A stretch of 64,000 bases of DNA from Mucilaginibacter daejeonensis (GTDB taxonomy: Bacteria > Bacteroidota > Bacteroidia > Sphingobacteriales > Sphingobacteriaceae): NCBI RefSeq assembly GCF_020783335.1, contig NZ_CP086068.1, positions 124,001 through 188,000 of the forward strand, read 5' to 3'. The number at the start of each line of letters is the position of its first letter. Within the stretch, counting starts at the first letter, position 1. This document shows, piece after piece, positions 1-8,525 of this stretch. The notes under the pieces are model-generated. The model was not told the origin of the DNA. It did no database searches and was given only the letters and a program-made list of their open reading frames with translations. Made by a program: the position numbers and the translations under genes.

Positions 1-1309
1 TAGGGTTCGATGGACCGATAGTGCGCGGCGGCATAGGCTTACCCTTCTCGTAAGGGGTGTAAACGAACTCGCGGTTCAAACGACCCAGGTCCACCTTGCC
101 AAATTTTAGTATCCTGAAGTCCTGCTTGGCCAGGCCCGATTCAAATTGAACATCATCAGGGTTAGAGGTGTCCAGGAACAAGTGGGCATTGTAACGCAGC
201 TTACCGGCTACCTGTATACCCTCTAAAGATTCGAACAAGCCTTGTGGGAACGAATCAAAAAAGTCTTGCGCATCCTGCCAGTCGGTATGTACCTTAAGCG
301 TGTACATTTTCACCGGCCTGATCTTGTATTTAAGGTAAGGGTGAATGTTCAGTTTCTTCAGGTGGATCACTGAGGAGCTGTCGAGCGCCACATACTTATC
401 ACCTACAAAAACGTTCGCATCTATGGAGCCATCGGGCACCACCACATCACGGGCCGATAGGGCAGGGTGGTTCACCAGCAGGTTCTTGACCGAACAGTAG
501 GTGTACACCTGCGTTTCATTGCTGCCGTGCTCTACCTTGTTAAGGCGGGTGGTCAGCGTATCAAAGTTAAATTTAAGCTTGAATTTTTTCTCGATGAGGG
601 GCAGCTCTACCTTTTTGCCATCGGCATAAAGCTTCACGTCGATCTCTTTATCGCTCGGGTGCATCTTGCCGGCAAAGTGCCAAACCGATTCGCGGTCATT
701 CACCTCAATGGTCGAGGTCAGGTCACCATCGTAAATGCGGGCCTTGCGTGCCATCAGCTTTACCTGGTTGCTATCATCGGCAAAGGTGATCCTGAAGTTG
801 CGGAGGTCAAGGTTGTCGGGGATCTTGTACAGTACCTCGTTAATGAGGTTGTCGGCAAATTCATTAAGTCCTGAAGTGCTTTTGGTGCTGGTGCTGTCCT
901 TCTTTTTACGGAAAAGGAAATCGAAGTTGCGTACGCCGTTCTTGCTGATCAGGCTCAGGAAGCCATCTTTCAGGATCACGTCAGACAGTTTGACCTCGCC
1001 CAGTACAAGGGGCATCAGCTTCACACTTACCGAAAGGTCATTGATATGGAAGAGGGTATCGCGCTGAAAGGGCACCACCGTGATGTCATGAAAGGCCACG
1101 GTGCTGAGGCCGGTAAATTGGGCCGAGCCTATTTTGACATCTAAATTATGATCACGCTTAGCTTTAGCCGTAGCTTTGTAAATGGCTTTTTGCAGCAGTG
1201 CGCTCCGTTTGGTGTATGCCACGTAACCAGCTATAACGCCGATAAGAACGAGCACACCGAGTACGATCCCGGCAATGCGAAGGTATTTTTTGGAGGTGAG
1301 GCGATGCAT
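1..1309 (-). CDS. Membrane-anchored AsmA-like protein, probable N-terminal part of a biosynthetic peptidoglycan transglycosylase (cut by window edge)
   Basis: Reading leftward from the ATG at 1307-1309 the frame stays open for about 436 codons to base 1, so the 3' end is missing. The start gives MHRLTSKK followed by one hydrophobic helix (about residues 12-30), so the protein is anchored in the inner membrane with most of it in the periplasm. The next ~370 residues are beta-rich and resemble AsmA/DUF748 proteins. At the edge the sequence reads REFVYTPYEKGKPMPPR followed by TIGPSNP. From memory, this linker precedes the GT51 glycosyltransferase domain in a Bacteroidota family of biosynthetic transglycosylases, which polymerise lipid II. 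No GT51 motif is inside the window, so the enzymatic call is inference. Divergent from mrp. Confidence 0.6.
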   Translation of the reverse strand, partial: MHRLTSKKYLRIAGIVLGVLVLIGVIAGYVAYTKRSALLQKAIYKATAKAKRDHNLDVKIGSAQFTGLSTVAFHDITVVPFQRDTLFHINDLSVSVKLMPLVLGEVKLSDVILKDGFLSLISKNGVRNFDFLFRKKKDSTSTKSTSGLNEFADNLINEVLYKIPDNLDLRNFRITFADDSNQVKLMARKARIYDGDLTSTIEVNDRESVWHFAGKMHPSDKEIDVKLYADGKKVELPLIEKKFKLKFNFDTLTTRLNKVEHGSNETQVYTYCSVKNLLVNHPALSARDVVVPDGSIDANVFVGDKYVALDSSSVIHLKKLNIHPYLKYKIRPVKMYTLKVHTDWQDAQDFFDSFPQGLFESLEGIQVAGKLRYNAHLFLDTSNPDDVQFESGLAKQDFRILKFGKVDLGRLNREFVYTPYEKGKPMPPRTIGPSNP

Positions 1310-1403
1310 CAGAAAAATTTATCAAAGCTATATCCTTATCGGCTATAAAACGATCTCGAATTGCAAATATTTCTTTAACAAAAGCATTGAGCCCCTGTTT
1401 TAG

Positions 1404-1411
1404 TATTTTTG
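1404..1411 (+). promoter_or_regulatory. Bacteroidota-type -7 box for mrp
   Basis: TATTTTTG matches the TAnnTTTG -7 consensus of the Bacteroidota primary sigma factor and lies 16 bases before the mrp ATG. A TTG at 1387-1389 is only 14 bases upstream, shorter than the usual 17-23, so the -33 element is uncertain. Confidence 0.45.
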
Positions 1412-1427
1412 CGGTAACCCTTTAATC

Positions 1428-2516
1428 ATGCAATTGACCAAAGAACAAGTTTTACAGGCACTTAGTAATGTTGAAGAACCCGATCTGAAAAAGGATCTGG
1501 TAACGCTCAACATGATCCAGGATATTCAGATAGACGGTAACAAACTGGCCTTTTCGGTAGTGCTCACCACACCGGCATGCCCCCTCAAAGGGCTGATCGA
1601 GAATGCCTGCCGTAATGCCATCAGCCACTTCATCAGCCCCGAGGTGGACGTGACCGTTAACATGACCTCGCAGGTGACCACGCAAAAGAACACCGGTGTG
1701 CCGGGCGTTAAAAATATCATTGCCGTGGCCTCAGGTAAAGGCGGGGTAGGTAAGTCTACCGTGGCAGCTAACCTGGCGTTGGCCCTGGCCTCGACCGGTG
1801 CGCAGGTAGGTTTGATAGATGCCGACATATACGGTCCATCGGTGCCGATCATGTTCGGGCTTGAGGGCGCACGCCCCAAAGCCACTCAGCAGAATGGCAA
1901 GACCCGTATAGAACCGATCGAGAAATATGGCATCAAACTGTTGTCTATCGGCTTCTTTACTGATCCTAACCAGCCAGTGCCATGGCGCGGGCCAATGGTA
2001 TCCACAGCGGTGAAACAACTGTTCAACGATGCCGAGTGGGGCGATCTGGATTACCTGGTAGTGGATCTGCCGCCGGGCACAGGCGATATTCATATCACCG
2101 TTACCCAAAGCTTTCCGATCACCGGTGCCGTGATCGTGACCACACCGCAGAACGTGGCCCTGGCCGATGCAAAAAAGGGTGTAGGTATGCTTATGATGGA
2201 CAGCATTAACGTGCCTATACTGGGCGTGATCGAGAACATGAGCTACTTTACCCCGGCCGAACTGCCTGACAATAAGTATCACATATTTGGACAAGGCGGA
2301 GGCCTGGCCCTGGCCGAACTGGTAGGCGCACCATTTTTAGGTGAATTGCCATTAGTGCGCAGCGTGAGCGAAAGCGGCGATGCAGGCAAGCCGGTGGTAC
2401 TTACCGATGAAGGTGTGATGCACAAGGCCTTTGTACATATTGCTGAGCGTGTTGCTCAGCAGATCGCGATCAACAACGCACGCGCCACCAATTACGCCGA
2501 CGTGACGGATCGCTAA
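1428..2516 (+). CDS. mrp: Mrp/ApbC-family iron-sulfur cluster carrier ATPase
   Basis: A 362-residue P-loop ATPase of the Mrp/NBP35 family, which carries or delivers Fe-S clusters in the cytoplasm. Residues 3-80 form a MIP18/DUF59 domain. The deviant Walker A is GKGGVGKS at 103-110, followed by DADIYGPS and the switch-like VDLPPGTGD. Length and domain order are typical. The CXXC that binds the bridging cluster in E. coli Mrp, shortly after ENMS, is missing here: that stretch reads ENMSYFTPAELPDNKYHIFG. A NifU C-domain protein with a CXXC follows 30 bases downstream, so the pair probably acts together in Fe-S assembly. The ATG start fits the -7 box at 1404-1411. Confidence 0.92.
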   Translation: MQLTKEQVLQALSNVEEPDLKKDLVTLNMIQDIQIDGNKLAFSVVLTTPACPLKGLIENACRNAISHFISPEVDVTVNMTSQVTTQKNTGVPGVKNIIAVASGKGGVGKSTVAANLALALASTGAQVGLIDADIYGPSVPIMFGLEGARPKATQQNGKTRIEPIEKYGIKLLSIGFFTDPNQPVPWRGPMVSTAVKQLFNDAEWGDLDYLVVDLPPGTGDIHITVTQSFPITGAVIVTTPQNVALADAKKGVGMLMMDSINVPILGVIENMSYFTPAELPDNKYHIFGQGGGLALAELVGAPFLGELPLVRSVSESGDAGKPVVLTDEGVMHKAFVHIAERVAQQIAINNARATNYADVTDR

Positions 2517-2546
2517 AAAATAGTATCTTTACATTTAATAAATCAC

Positions 2547-2831
2547 ATGACCATGGATCTGGTAGAAGAGGTAGAAAAAGCATTGAACACCATACGCCCA
2601 TACCTGGAGGCCGATGGCGGCAATGTTTCGGTAGAAGAGATCACCCCTGAAAAGGTGGTGAGGTTAAAGTTACTGGGTTCATGCGGATCATGCCCGATGA
2701 GCATCACCACCTTTAAAGCCGGCATTGAGCAGGCCATTATGAAGGCCGTGCCCGAAATAACCGGTGTTGAAGCCATTAACCTTACTGATATAGACGACCC
2801 TAACGCGGTGTTGCCTTTCAACATGCGTTAA
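2547..2831 (+). CDS. NifU C-terminal domain (Nfu-type) iron-sulfur scaffold protein
   Basis: A 94-residue stand-alone NifU C-terminal domain. Nfu proteins bind a 4Fe-4S cluster between two subunits through a CXXC pair and pass it to target enzymes. The motif is at residues 46-49, within LLGSCGSCPMS, and the preceding EADGGNVSVEEI is also typical. It lacks the IscU-like and ferredoxin-like domains of full NifU. It lies 30 bases after mrp on the same strand; TATCTTTA at 2524-2531 could be a separate weak promoter. The cytoplasmic Fe-S role is established for the family; partnership with the neighbouring Mrp is inferred. Confidence 0.9.
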   Translation: MTMDLVEEVEKALNTIRPYLEADGGNVSVEEITPEKVVRLKLLGSCGSCPMSITTFKAGIEQAIMKAVPEITGVEAINLTDIDDPNAVLPFNMR

Positions 2832-2876
2832 TTGTTAAGTTATGTTAAATGCGCACTGTGGTATGATACCGGTGCG

Positions 2877-2884
2877 TATTTTTG
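2877..2884 (+). promoter_or_regulatory. Candidate -7 box for the gene at 2950
   Basis: TATTTTTG fits TAnnTTTG and lies 65 bases before the ATG at 2950, inside the 118-base gap after the NifU gene. No convincing -33 TTG was placed. Confidence 0.3.
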
Positions 2885-2949
2885 TTTTACAACAAAACCA
2901 ATTAGCCCTGCCTGCCGTAATAAAATAGGATAGCTGGTGTTGATATAGG

Positions 2950-3603
2950 ATGAAACTACGTTCGCTTATTTTAATGGTGTGCCTGTTAGCAGGTATAGGT
3001 GCTTTTGCTCAAACCAATAAGGGCAATAGCAACAGGCCATTGGTGCAGTTTACCGGCATCATTTACAATGCCGATAGCGCCAAGGTGATCGTACCGTATG
3101 TGACCATCACTAACCTAAGCAACAGCAACTCGGTATACGTGGGTAACTATAAAGGCTATTTTTCCTTTGTGGTGCATGAGAACGATACGTTAAGATTTAC
3201 GGCCGTCGGTTTTGCCCCGCTGGATATGGTGATCCCTACTGATCTGGATAGCCGTAGTTACACGGTGCGTTTGGCCATGAAGCCGCAGGTGATCAGCCTG
3301 CCGGCGTTCCACATGTTCCCGTGGGCCACTACCGATGAGTTCAGGAAAGATTTTTTGACCATGAAGCTGGCCGATGACGACCTGGAACTTGCCCGCAAGA
3401 ACCTGAGCAAGGGTCTCACTACAGTACCCTCATACGCCTCTATGCCGAGGGATGCCAACGAGATACAATCAGACATTGGCCGTGATATGCACAACAGGGT
3501 GATGAACTCGCACTCGTTGATGCCAAATCCGTTGCTTAACCCACTGGCCTGGGGCAGCCTGATCAAGCTGATTACCGATGGTGGCAGCAAGTCGAAGAAC
3601 TAA
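2950..3603 (+). CDS. Secreted protein with carboxypeptidase regulatory-like domain
   Basis: 217 residues. A signal peptide (MKLRSLILMVCLLAGIGAFA, cleavage near residue 20) is followed by a CarboxypepD_reg-like beta-sandwich at about 30-110: FTGIIYNADSAKVIVPYVTI, then a segment resembling the GYFSF strand and VGFAPL, the conserved signature. The C-terminal 100 residues (FRKDFLTMKLADDDLELARKN and beyond) match nothing I know. No TonB plug or barrel follows, so this is not a receptor. It probably acts in the periplasm or on the cell surface, function unknown. A similar architecture is encoded at 51879-52655. The gene ends at a two-way terminator facing the metallohydrolase. Confidence 0.75.
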   Translation: MKLRSLILMVCLLAGIGAFAQTNKGNSNRPLVQFTGIIYNADSAKVIVPYVTITNLSNSNSVYVGNYKGYFSFVVHENDTLRFTAVGFAPLDMVIPTDLDSRSYTVRLAMKPQVISLPAFHMFPWATTDEFRKDFLTMKLADDDLELARKNLSKGLTTVPSYASMPRDANEIQSDIGRDMHNRVMNSHSLMPNPLLNPLAWGSLIKLITDGGSKSKN

Positions 3604-3631
3604 GTTCCCATAAGATATTTATAAACAAGAA

Positions 3632-3655
3632 ATGCCGATCTGATCGGCATTTTTT
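3632..3655. terminator. Two-way terminator between convergent genes
   Basis: ATGCCGATC and GATCGGCAT form a near-continuous inverted repeat followed by TTTTTT on the + strand. It lies between the stops at 3603 (+) and 3674 (-). Confidence 0.8.
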
Positions 3656-3673
3656 GTCATTAGATATATTGGC

Positions 3674-4351
3674 TTAGAGCTCCACACTATCACCAATGGC
3701 AGGCAGTTTCAGGTTCAATCCTGCTTTCAGGAATTTCTCCTTAGCCTCATTGGTATCGATCTTGATCACCGGGAAGGTATCGTAATGTACACCGATAATA
3801 TCCTTGCAGTTGATCATGTCGGCCGCTTTGATGGCGTCATCTATACCCATAGTATAGTTATCACCGATCGGTAGGATGGCCCAGTCAAGGTCCTCACCGG
3901 CTAATAATTGCATATCCATGGTCAGTGCGGTATCGCCGGCAAAGTAGATCTTTTTGCCTTCGGCATAGATCACAAAACCTGCGGGCACACCACCGTAACT
4001 ACCGTCAGGCATGCTGCTCGAGTGCAGGGCGTACACCATTTTCACTTTAAAGCCACCAAAATCGAAGCTTCCGCCAATGTTCATGCCGTGCGCACCCTCA
4101 ACGCCATGGTTGCCTAACCAGCCGGCGATCTCGGCTATACAGATCACTTTGGCTCCGCTTTGCTTTTGAATAGGTAAAAGGTCGGCCACGTGATCGCCAT
4201 GACCATGTGATACCAGGATATGGTCAGGCTTTAAGGCGCTTACATCGATATGTTTGGCCAGTTCGTTAGGCGTAATGAACGGATCGAACAGTAAGGTGTT
4301 GCTACCCGTTTTGATCTCGACCGTTGAATGCCCGTAATACGTGAGTTTCAT
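3674..4351 (-). CDS. UPF0173-type metal-dependent hydrolase (metallo-beta-lactamase fold)
   Basis: 225 residues, cytoplasmic, no signal peptide. The fold is the compact metallo-beta-lactamase domain of the UPF0173/YtkL group. The metal motif HGHGDH is at residues 49-54, after FDPFITPNELA. Further expected metal ligands lie in YFAGDTAL (D) and VHYDTFPVIK (H near the C-terminus). Length is typical. The substrate is unknown for the family. It stands alone, with its own promoter candidate 26 bases upstream (4377-4384, minus strand). Confidence 0.88.
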   Translation of the reverse strand: MKLTYYGHSTVEIKTGSNTLLFDPFITPNELAKHIDVSALKPDHILVSHGHGDHVADLLPIQKQSGAKVICIAEIAGWLGNHGVEGAHGMNIGGSFDFGGFKVKMVYALHSSSMPDGSYGGVPAGFVIYAEGKKIYFAGDTALTMDMQLLAGEDLDWAILPIGDNYTMGIDDAIKAADMINCKDIIGVHYDTFPVIKIDTNEAKEKFLKAGLNLKLPAIGDSVEL

Positions 4352-4376
4352 AAGTTAAATCGTTTATTGTTAAAGA

Positions 4377-4384
4377 CAAAGTTA
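4377..4384 (-). promoter_or_regulatory. -7 box for the UPF0173 hydrolase
   Basis: On the minus strand the sequence is TAACTTTG, matching TAnnTTTG. It lies 26 bases before the ATG at 4351. Confidence 0.45.
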
Positions 4385-4689
4385 TATATCCTTGTTTGAA
4401 CATTGATGTAAAAAAAGTGTCGCGCTGCATGGCACGATCGTGCGATCGGCGTCGCCATCCTGTTCGATCTGATCAGGCCATGATGTGCTGGCTTGATCCG
4501 TTGCCATTTTAAAAAGATGGCGAAATAGGCTTTAATGTTATAGCAAAAGTTAAGACCGGCTTTCGTAAGAGTAAAACATTTTTGCTACAAAATGCGAACA
4601 AGCCCACCATTGCTATCGCCTCATTGCTAATACCTTAGCCCTTGTCCGTAAGCCAGAACGGACGCCAATTGAACCTTTTAAAAACGAAC
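4385..4689. other. Intergenic region before the GH30 gene with palindromes
   Basis: No gene is evident in this stretch between divergent genes. It contains the perfect 12-base palindrome GCACGATCGTGC (4432-4443) and an inverted repeat GCCATTTT/AAGATGGC (4503-4521). Either could be an operator or leader hairpin for the GH30 gene. I see no clear TAnnTTTG box for that gene. Confidence 0.4.
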
Positions 4690-5913
4690 ATGATGAACAT
4701 GAGAAGAAAACTATCTTACCTGATGATGTTGGCCGTGTGCCTTGGTAGCTGTAAAAAAAGCGAGGTAGCCCAAGATGGCAACACCACGCCAGCCAACGGC
4801 GGCAAAAAGGAGGTGCTTGCCACCTCGACCGTTGATGCCAGCGTGGTACAACAGACCGTACAAGGCTTTGGCGGAGCCAGCATACCGATCTGGATCGGCG
4901 ACCTGACCTCGGCGCAGCGTGAAAAAGCGTTCTCGACCACTAATGGCATCGGCCTGAGTATATTAAGGGTGATGGTGCCGACCAGCAGCAGCCAGTTCGC
5001 GGCCGAAAAGCCTACCATCGACGCCGCTAAAAGCTATGGTGCCAAGGTGATCGCCACGGCCTGGAACGCGCCATCATCCATGATGGATGGCCTTAAGCTC
5101 AAGACCAGCTCTTATGGTGACTATGCTGCTCACCTGAGCTCCTATAACAGTGCCGTGGGTGGCGTTTATGCGATCAGTCCGTGGAACGAACCTAATTACT
5201 CGGCCTCGGGCTGGATGGGCGGTACGGCCACCGAGATCGCCAACTTTGTGGCGGCACAAGGCAGCAACTGCGGCGCGCCGATCATGGCACCCGAACCGTT
5301 GGACATGAGCCAATCATTCATCAACACTTACCTGAGCAACGCTACCGCCAAATCGAAAACGGCTTTCGTTTGCGGGCATATCTACGGCGCTAACCCGTAC
5401 AACCTGGGCAACATCGGCAAATCAGTATGGATGACCGAGCATTACACCAACTCGCAGATCAGCGGTAACGACTGGGGCAACGCCATGAACGCCGCCAAAG
5501 AGATACATGATTGCATGACGGCCGGCTGGGCAGCCTATGTGTGGTGGTACATCCGCAGGAGCTATGGGCCTATAGATGAGAACGGCAACATTACCAAGTT
5601 GGGTTACGTGATGACGCATTTTGCCAAATATGTGCGCCCGGGATCAAGCAAGATATCATGCAGTGCCAACCCTACAACAGGCGTGTACATGACCGCCTAC
5701 AAGAACGGCTCCAAGATCGTGATCGAGATCGTGAACCAGAACACCGCTACCACCTACCAAACCTTCAGTATAGGCGGCGCTACCGTTACCGGTTTTGATC
5801 GTTACGTGACCACCAGCAGTGCTAACCTGGCGGCCAGCACCGTTACCGTTTCAAACAATAGCTTTGGGATAAACCTGGCACCATCAAGCGTTACCACGTT
5901 GGTGTCGCAATAA
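4690..5913 (+). CDS. Glycoside hydrolase family 30 lipoprotein (xylanase/glucuronoxylanase-like)
   Basis: 407 residues from the ATG at 4690. An upstream in-frame TTG at 4642 would place residues before the signal and is less likely. A lipoprotein signal ends in LGSC with Cys21 as the lipid site. The catalytic TIM barrel (about 50-310) shows GH30 landmarks: VQGFGGASIPIW at the start, acid/base Glu157 in SPWNEPNY and nucleophile Glu240 in VWMTEHYTN. A beta-sandwich typical of GH30 follows (about 315-405). Subfamily 8 enzymes cut glucuronoxylan; the exact substrate here is inferred. It stands alone, away from the SusCD locus, with a strong terminator behind it. Confidence 0.85.
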   Translation: MMNMRRKLSYLMMLAVCLGSCKKSEVAQDGNTTPANGGKKEVLATSTVDASVVQQTVQGFGGASIPIWIGDLTSAQREKAFSTTNGIGLSILRVMVPTSSSQFAAEKPTIDAAKSYGAKVIATAWNAPSSMMDGLKLKTSSYGDYAAHLSSYNSAVGGVYAISPWNEPNYSASGWMGGTATEIANFVAAQGSNCGAPIMAPEPLDMSQSFINTYLSNATAKSKTAFVCGHIYGANPYNLGNIGKSVWMTEHYTNSQISGNDWGNAMNAAKEIHDCMTAGWAAYVWWYIRRSYGPIDENGNITKLGYVMTHFAKYVRPGSSKISCSANPTTGVYMTAYKNGSKIVIEIVNQNTATTYQTFSIGGATVTGFDRYVTTSSANLAASTVTVSNNSFGINLAPSSVTTLVSQ

Positions 5914-5930
5914 AGATAATTAACGCAAAA

Positions 5931-5969
5931 AGCCTCCCATCCGGTCTGGCCCGGTAGGGAGGCTTTTTT
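5931..5969. terminator. Terminator after the GH30 gene, shared with ybaB
   Basis: AGCCTCCC and GGGAGGCT form an 8-bp stem followed by TTTTTT on the + strand, with AAAAA on the other flank. It sits between the convergent stops at 5913 and 5993. Confidence 0.88.
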
Positions 5970-5992
5970 GTGCCATTAAGTTCAAATGAGCT

Positions 5993-6298
5993 CTATTTGC
6001 CGAACATGCCACCCAGGTCGCCGAACATGTTCTTGGTCATGGCAGCCATCTCGGCCTGGTTCACGTTCTCGGCCTGTTCAAGGGCTTTGTTCACAGCCAG
6101 TACCATCAGTTCTTCCAGCTCTTCCTTATCGGCCTCCTTTAAAAATTCAGGATCGATGTTGATGCTTTGCAATACCTTGTTGCCATTGGCCACCACGGTT
6201 ATCTTTCCGCCCTCTACCGAGCCACTTACCTGAATGCCGTCCAGGCGTTGTTTTACTTCGCCAGCCTTTTGCTGAGCCTCAAATAATTTATCGAACAT
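5993..6298 (-). CDS. ybaB: YbaB/EbfC-family nucleoid-associated protein
   Basis: 101 residues, the normal size of the family. These small dimeric proteins bind DNA and act in nucleoid organisation and gene regulation. Family features are the N-terminal helix MFDKLFEAQQKAGEVKQRLD, the central strand region VEGGKITVVANGNKVL and the helical LVLAVNKALEQAENV. The Met-rich, Gly-rich tail (MFGDLGGMFGK) is also usual. In many genomes ybaB accompanies dnaX and recR; neither is here, and the gene stands by itself between two unrelated genes. Confidence 0.9.
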   Translation of the reverse strand: MFDKLFEAQQKAGEVKQRLDGIQVSGSVEGGKITVVANGNKVLQSINIDPEFLKEADKEELEELMVLAVNKALEQAENVNQAEMAAMTKNMFGDLGGMFGK

Positions 6299-6391
6299 AA
6301 TGTTTTAGTTAAGTAGTTGATATGTTAAGTGTTGAGAGGTCGCTTAGCTGATGGTTATTCACCGATCAACTTATTCAACCACTCACTGATC

Positions 6392-7600
6392 TCAATCTTC
6401 TGCTGTTTCACCGGTACCTTTATAGGCATCCTTGCGCACTACAGGCATGCCGGTCATCTTGTAAAGCTCATCCAGGTGCAGCAAGCTGCCATTCACCAGG
6501 TTGCCCAATAGCACGATGGTGACGTCGTTCTTCAGGTCGCGCAAAAAGATGTGCCTGAAACCGTGCCACCAGCCGGTATGGTAAACCACTTTCTGGTCTT
6601 TATCTACAAATATACGCCAGCCGTAACCATAACTAAAATGCCCGCGAATAAGCGGCAACACATGGGCCGTATAAGCCGAATCCTGTGTGGCACGCTTGAT
6701 CAGCCGGCCCGCTTTCAGTGCCTGATCGAACAGGTACAGGTCGGTAATGGTACTATAAATGCCCTTGTCACCTACGGGACCATCCAAAAAGTTCTGTGCA
6801 ACCGAATAGCGCCAGCTGTTACGGTCGTGGCCCACCACATCTACCGGTATCTTATCGTAAGTGGCTTTGGAGTAAACGGCCGTGTGGGTCATGCCTGCCG
6901 GTTTAAAGATATGCTCCATCATATACTGAGCATAAGGCATGCCGGTCACCTTCTCAATGATGGCGCCCAGCACCATATAATTAGAGTTATTATATAAAAA
7001 GCGCGCATTAGGCTTGTTGAACGGCGCAGGTTTGTATTGCGCGATCAGGTCCATCACCTGTTTGTTGGTGATCCCCTTGCGCTGATCGAGGTGCTGCGAG
7101 CGGTACAGGCCATCAACGAAGTACACATAGTTCATCATGCCCGACCTGTGCGTAAGCAGCAGCCTGATCGTGATGCCTGCATACGGAAAATTAGGGTAGA
7201 ACTCACGTACATCCTGGTCCAGCTTGATCTTACCTTCTTCCCACAACTGCATAATGGCCGTACCTGTCATGGTCTTAGATACAGACGCCAGCTCAAAACG
7301 TGAACCCAGGGTCAGGCTATCGCGCGTTAAGTGGTTGGCCCACCCGAACGAGCCTTCATAAATGATCTTACCTTTTTTGGCTACCAGCACATTGCCATTG
7401 AAGTGACTTTTGCGGTGCAGTTCCTGCATAAAAGCATCGATTTTCTTATCTTTGTTCTTAAGATCGAATTTAAGGAGCTTGTGCGGTTCATAAGGTTCTC
7501 CCGAGTTATTGACACCATTTTTTTTATCAGAATGGGAACAGGAAGATAACAACGCCGCGGCTACTACCGCGGTCAAAAAAAATTTATTCAGGAACATCAT
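6392..7600 (-). CDS. Serine hydrolase lipoprotein, class C beta-lactamase/penicillin-binding fold
   Basis: 402 residues. A lipoprotein signal ends in LLSSC with Cys21 as the lipid site. The catalytic domain (about 55-385) has the three motifs of the family: S106-V-S-K109, Y203-N-N205, and HTG (in VVYHTGWWHGF) replacing KTG. This pattern is found in esterases, D-aminopeptidases and peptidoglycan-acting enzymes more often than in true beta-lactamases, so resistance should not be assumed. It probably works in the periplasm or at the outer membrane. Two ATGs are adjacent at the start; the first is used. Divergent from the DUF1919 gene across an AT-rich 160-base gap. Confidence 0.85.
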   Translation of the reverse strand: MMFLNKFFLTAVVAAALLSSCSHSDKKNGVNNSGEPYEPHKLLKFDLKNKDKKIDAFMQELHRKSHFNGNVLVAKKGKIIYEGSFGWANHLTRDSLTLGSRFELASVSKTMTGTAIMQLWEEGKIKLDQDVREFYPNFPYAGITIRLLLTHRSGMMNYVYFVDGLYRSQHLDQRKGITNKQVMDLIAQYKPAPFNKPNARFLYNNSNYMVLGAIIEKVTGMPYAQYMMEHIFKPAGMTHTAVYSKATYDKIPVDVVGHDRNSWRYSVAQNFLDGPVGDKGIYSTITDLYLFDQALKAGRLIKRATQDSAYTAHVLPLIRGHFSYGYGWRIFVDKDQKVVYHTGWWHGFRHIFLRDLKNDVTIVLLGNLVNGSLLHLDELYKMTGMPVVRKDAYKGTGETAED

Positions 7601-7761
7601 AAGAGCTACAATCCGAAAACTTAACGAATGCGAAATTTAGAAATTATAACACATTTATAGACTATTATTTTGATCATTTCGTTATCTTACTCAACAAAGA
7701 TCTGAAAGATCTCCTATTTAACTTGAACTATAAGTTATTAAATACGTAGAATCAGGAAAAT

Positions 7762-8394
7762 ATGAAAAAAGACTTTTGCATCATATCCAACAACTGCTGG
7801 GGAGGAGAATTGTATCAAAAGCATCACCTTCCTTTTAATTCTCCATTCATCGGTCTATATGTACCGCCCGAAGGTTTCTTGAAAATTTGCAATGACCTGC
7901 ATGGCTACCTGGCAAAGCCACTCAAGTTCATCGAGGAGTCAAAGTACATTCCCAAAGAATCGCTGAACTATCCTCTTGCCCTTTTGGGTGACGTAGAGAT
8001 ACACTTTATGCATTATAAAAGTGAGAAAGAAGCAACTGAAAAATGGTCGCGCCGAGTTAAGAGGGTGCCTAAAGACCCGAAAAAGATCTTTGTAAAGGCT
8101 TGCGACTCCGGAGTAGAAGATCGGGACAAGTTCAGTGAGCAATGGAATACTATACCTTACACTAAGATCTATTTTTCGGCCAAACCGAATGATAACATTG
8201 ATGATCTTACCTGGATATTCAAGTACGAGGACAAACATTTTCCGGATGGAAAGGAATTGTACAAGGTTTCCAAGCAGTACGTCAGCATTCGGAAATGGCT
8301 TTCACGCAAGCCTTATAAAATGAGCCGGTCGCTGACCAAGGTGCTGCATATGCTTTATCTGGCTACTCCACATCGCTTTAGGCATCTGGCTTAA
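7762..8394 (+). CDS. DUF1919 protein, probable exopolysaccharide-related
   Basis: 210 residues, no signal peptide. The N-terminus CIISNNCWGGELYQ is the hallmark of DUF1919, a family often found in polysaccharide gene clusters. The conserved continuation is seen as FNSPFIGLYVPPEGFLKIC and LGDVEIHFMHY. Its enzymatic role is not known; a role in making or modifying surface glycans is inferred from family context. No other polysaccharide gene is next to it, so it is isolated here. The gene and the stretch before it look more AT-rich than their surroundings, which could mean recent acquisition. The basic C-terminus (KWLSRKPYKMSRSLTK) may contact the membrane. Confidence 0.78.
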   Translation: MKKDFCIISNNCWGGELYQKHHLPFNSPFIGLYVPPEGFLKICNDLHGYLAKPLKFIEESKYIPKESLNYPLALLGDVEIHFMHYKSEKEATEKWSRRVKRVPKDPKKIFVKACDSGVEDRDKFSEQWNTIPYTKIYFSAKPNDNIDDLTWIFKYEDKHFPDGKELYKVSKQYVSIRKWLSRKPYKMSRSLTKVLHMLYLATPHRFRHLA

Positions 8395-8478
8395 CGCGTC
8401 TGTGTGCAGGCGCAATGGTAACGCGATCGTTACTGTGCAGGTTGTGCTGAAAGTCGGCAACAACACGCAATGTTAATA

Positions 8479-8506
8479 TTGGGCTAACATTGTGCCTGTA
8501 CTTTTG
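8479..8506 (+). promoter_or_regulatory. Promoter of the ECF sigma gene (TTG-N17-TACTTTTG)
   Basis: TTG at 8479-8481 and TACTTTTG at 8499-8506 are separated by 17 bases, which fits the TTG-N17-23-TAnnTTTG consensus. The -7 box lies 20 bases before the ATG at 8526, so this supports that start over the TTG at 8490. Confidence 0.6.
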
Positions 8507-8525
8507 CCGTAACTCGACCAACGGC

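Noticed and set aside
1428..2831. Nitrogen-fixation genes suggested by the NifU name
   Set aside because: Only the C-terminal Nfu domain is present and no nif gene is near; this is general Fe-S assembly.
6392..7600. Reading the serine hydrolase as an antibiotic-resistance beta-lactamase
   Set aside because: The SxxK and YxN motifs are present, but KTG is HTG and the family is dominated by esterases and peptidases; resistance is not supported.
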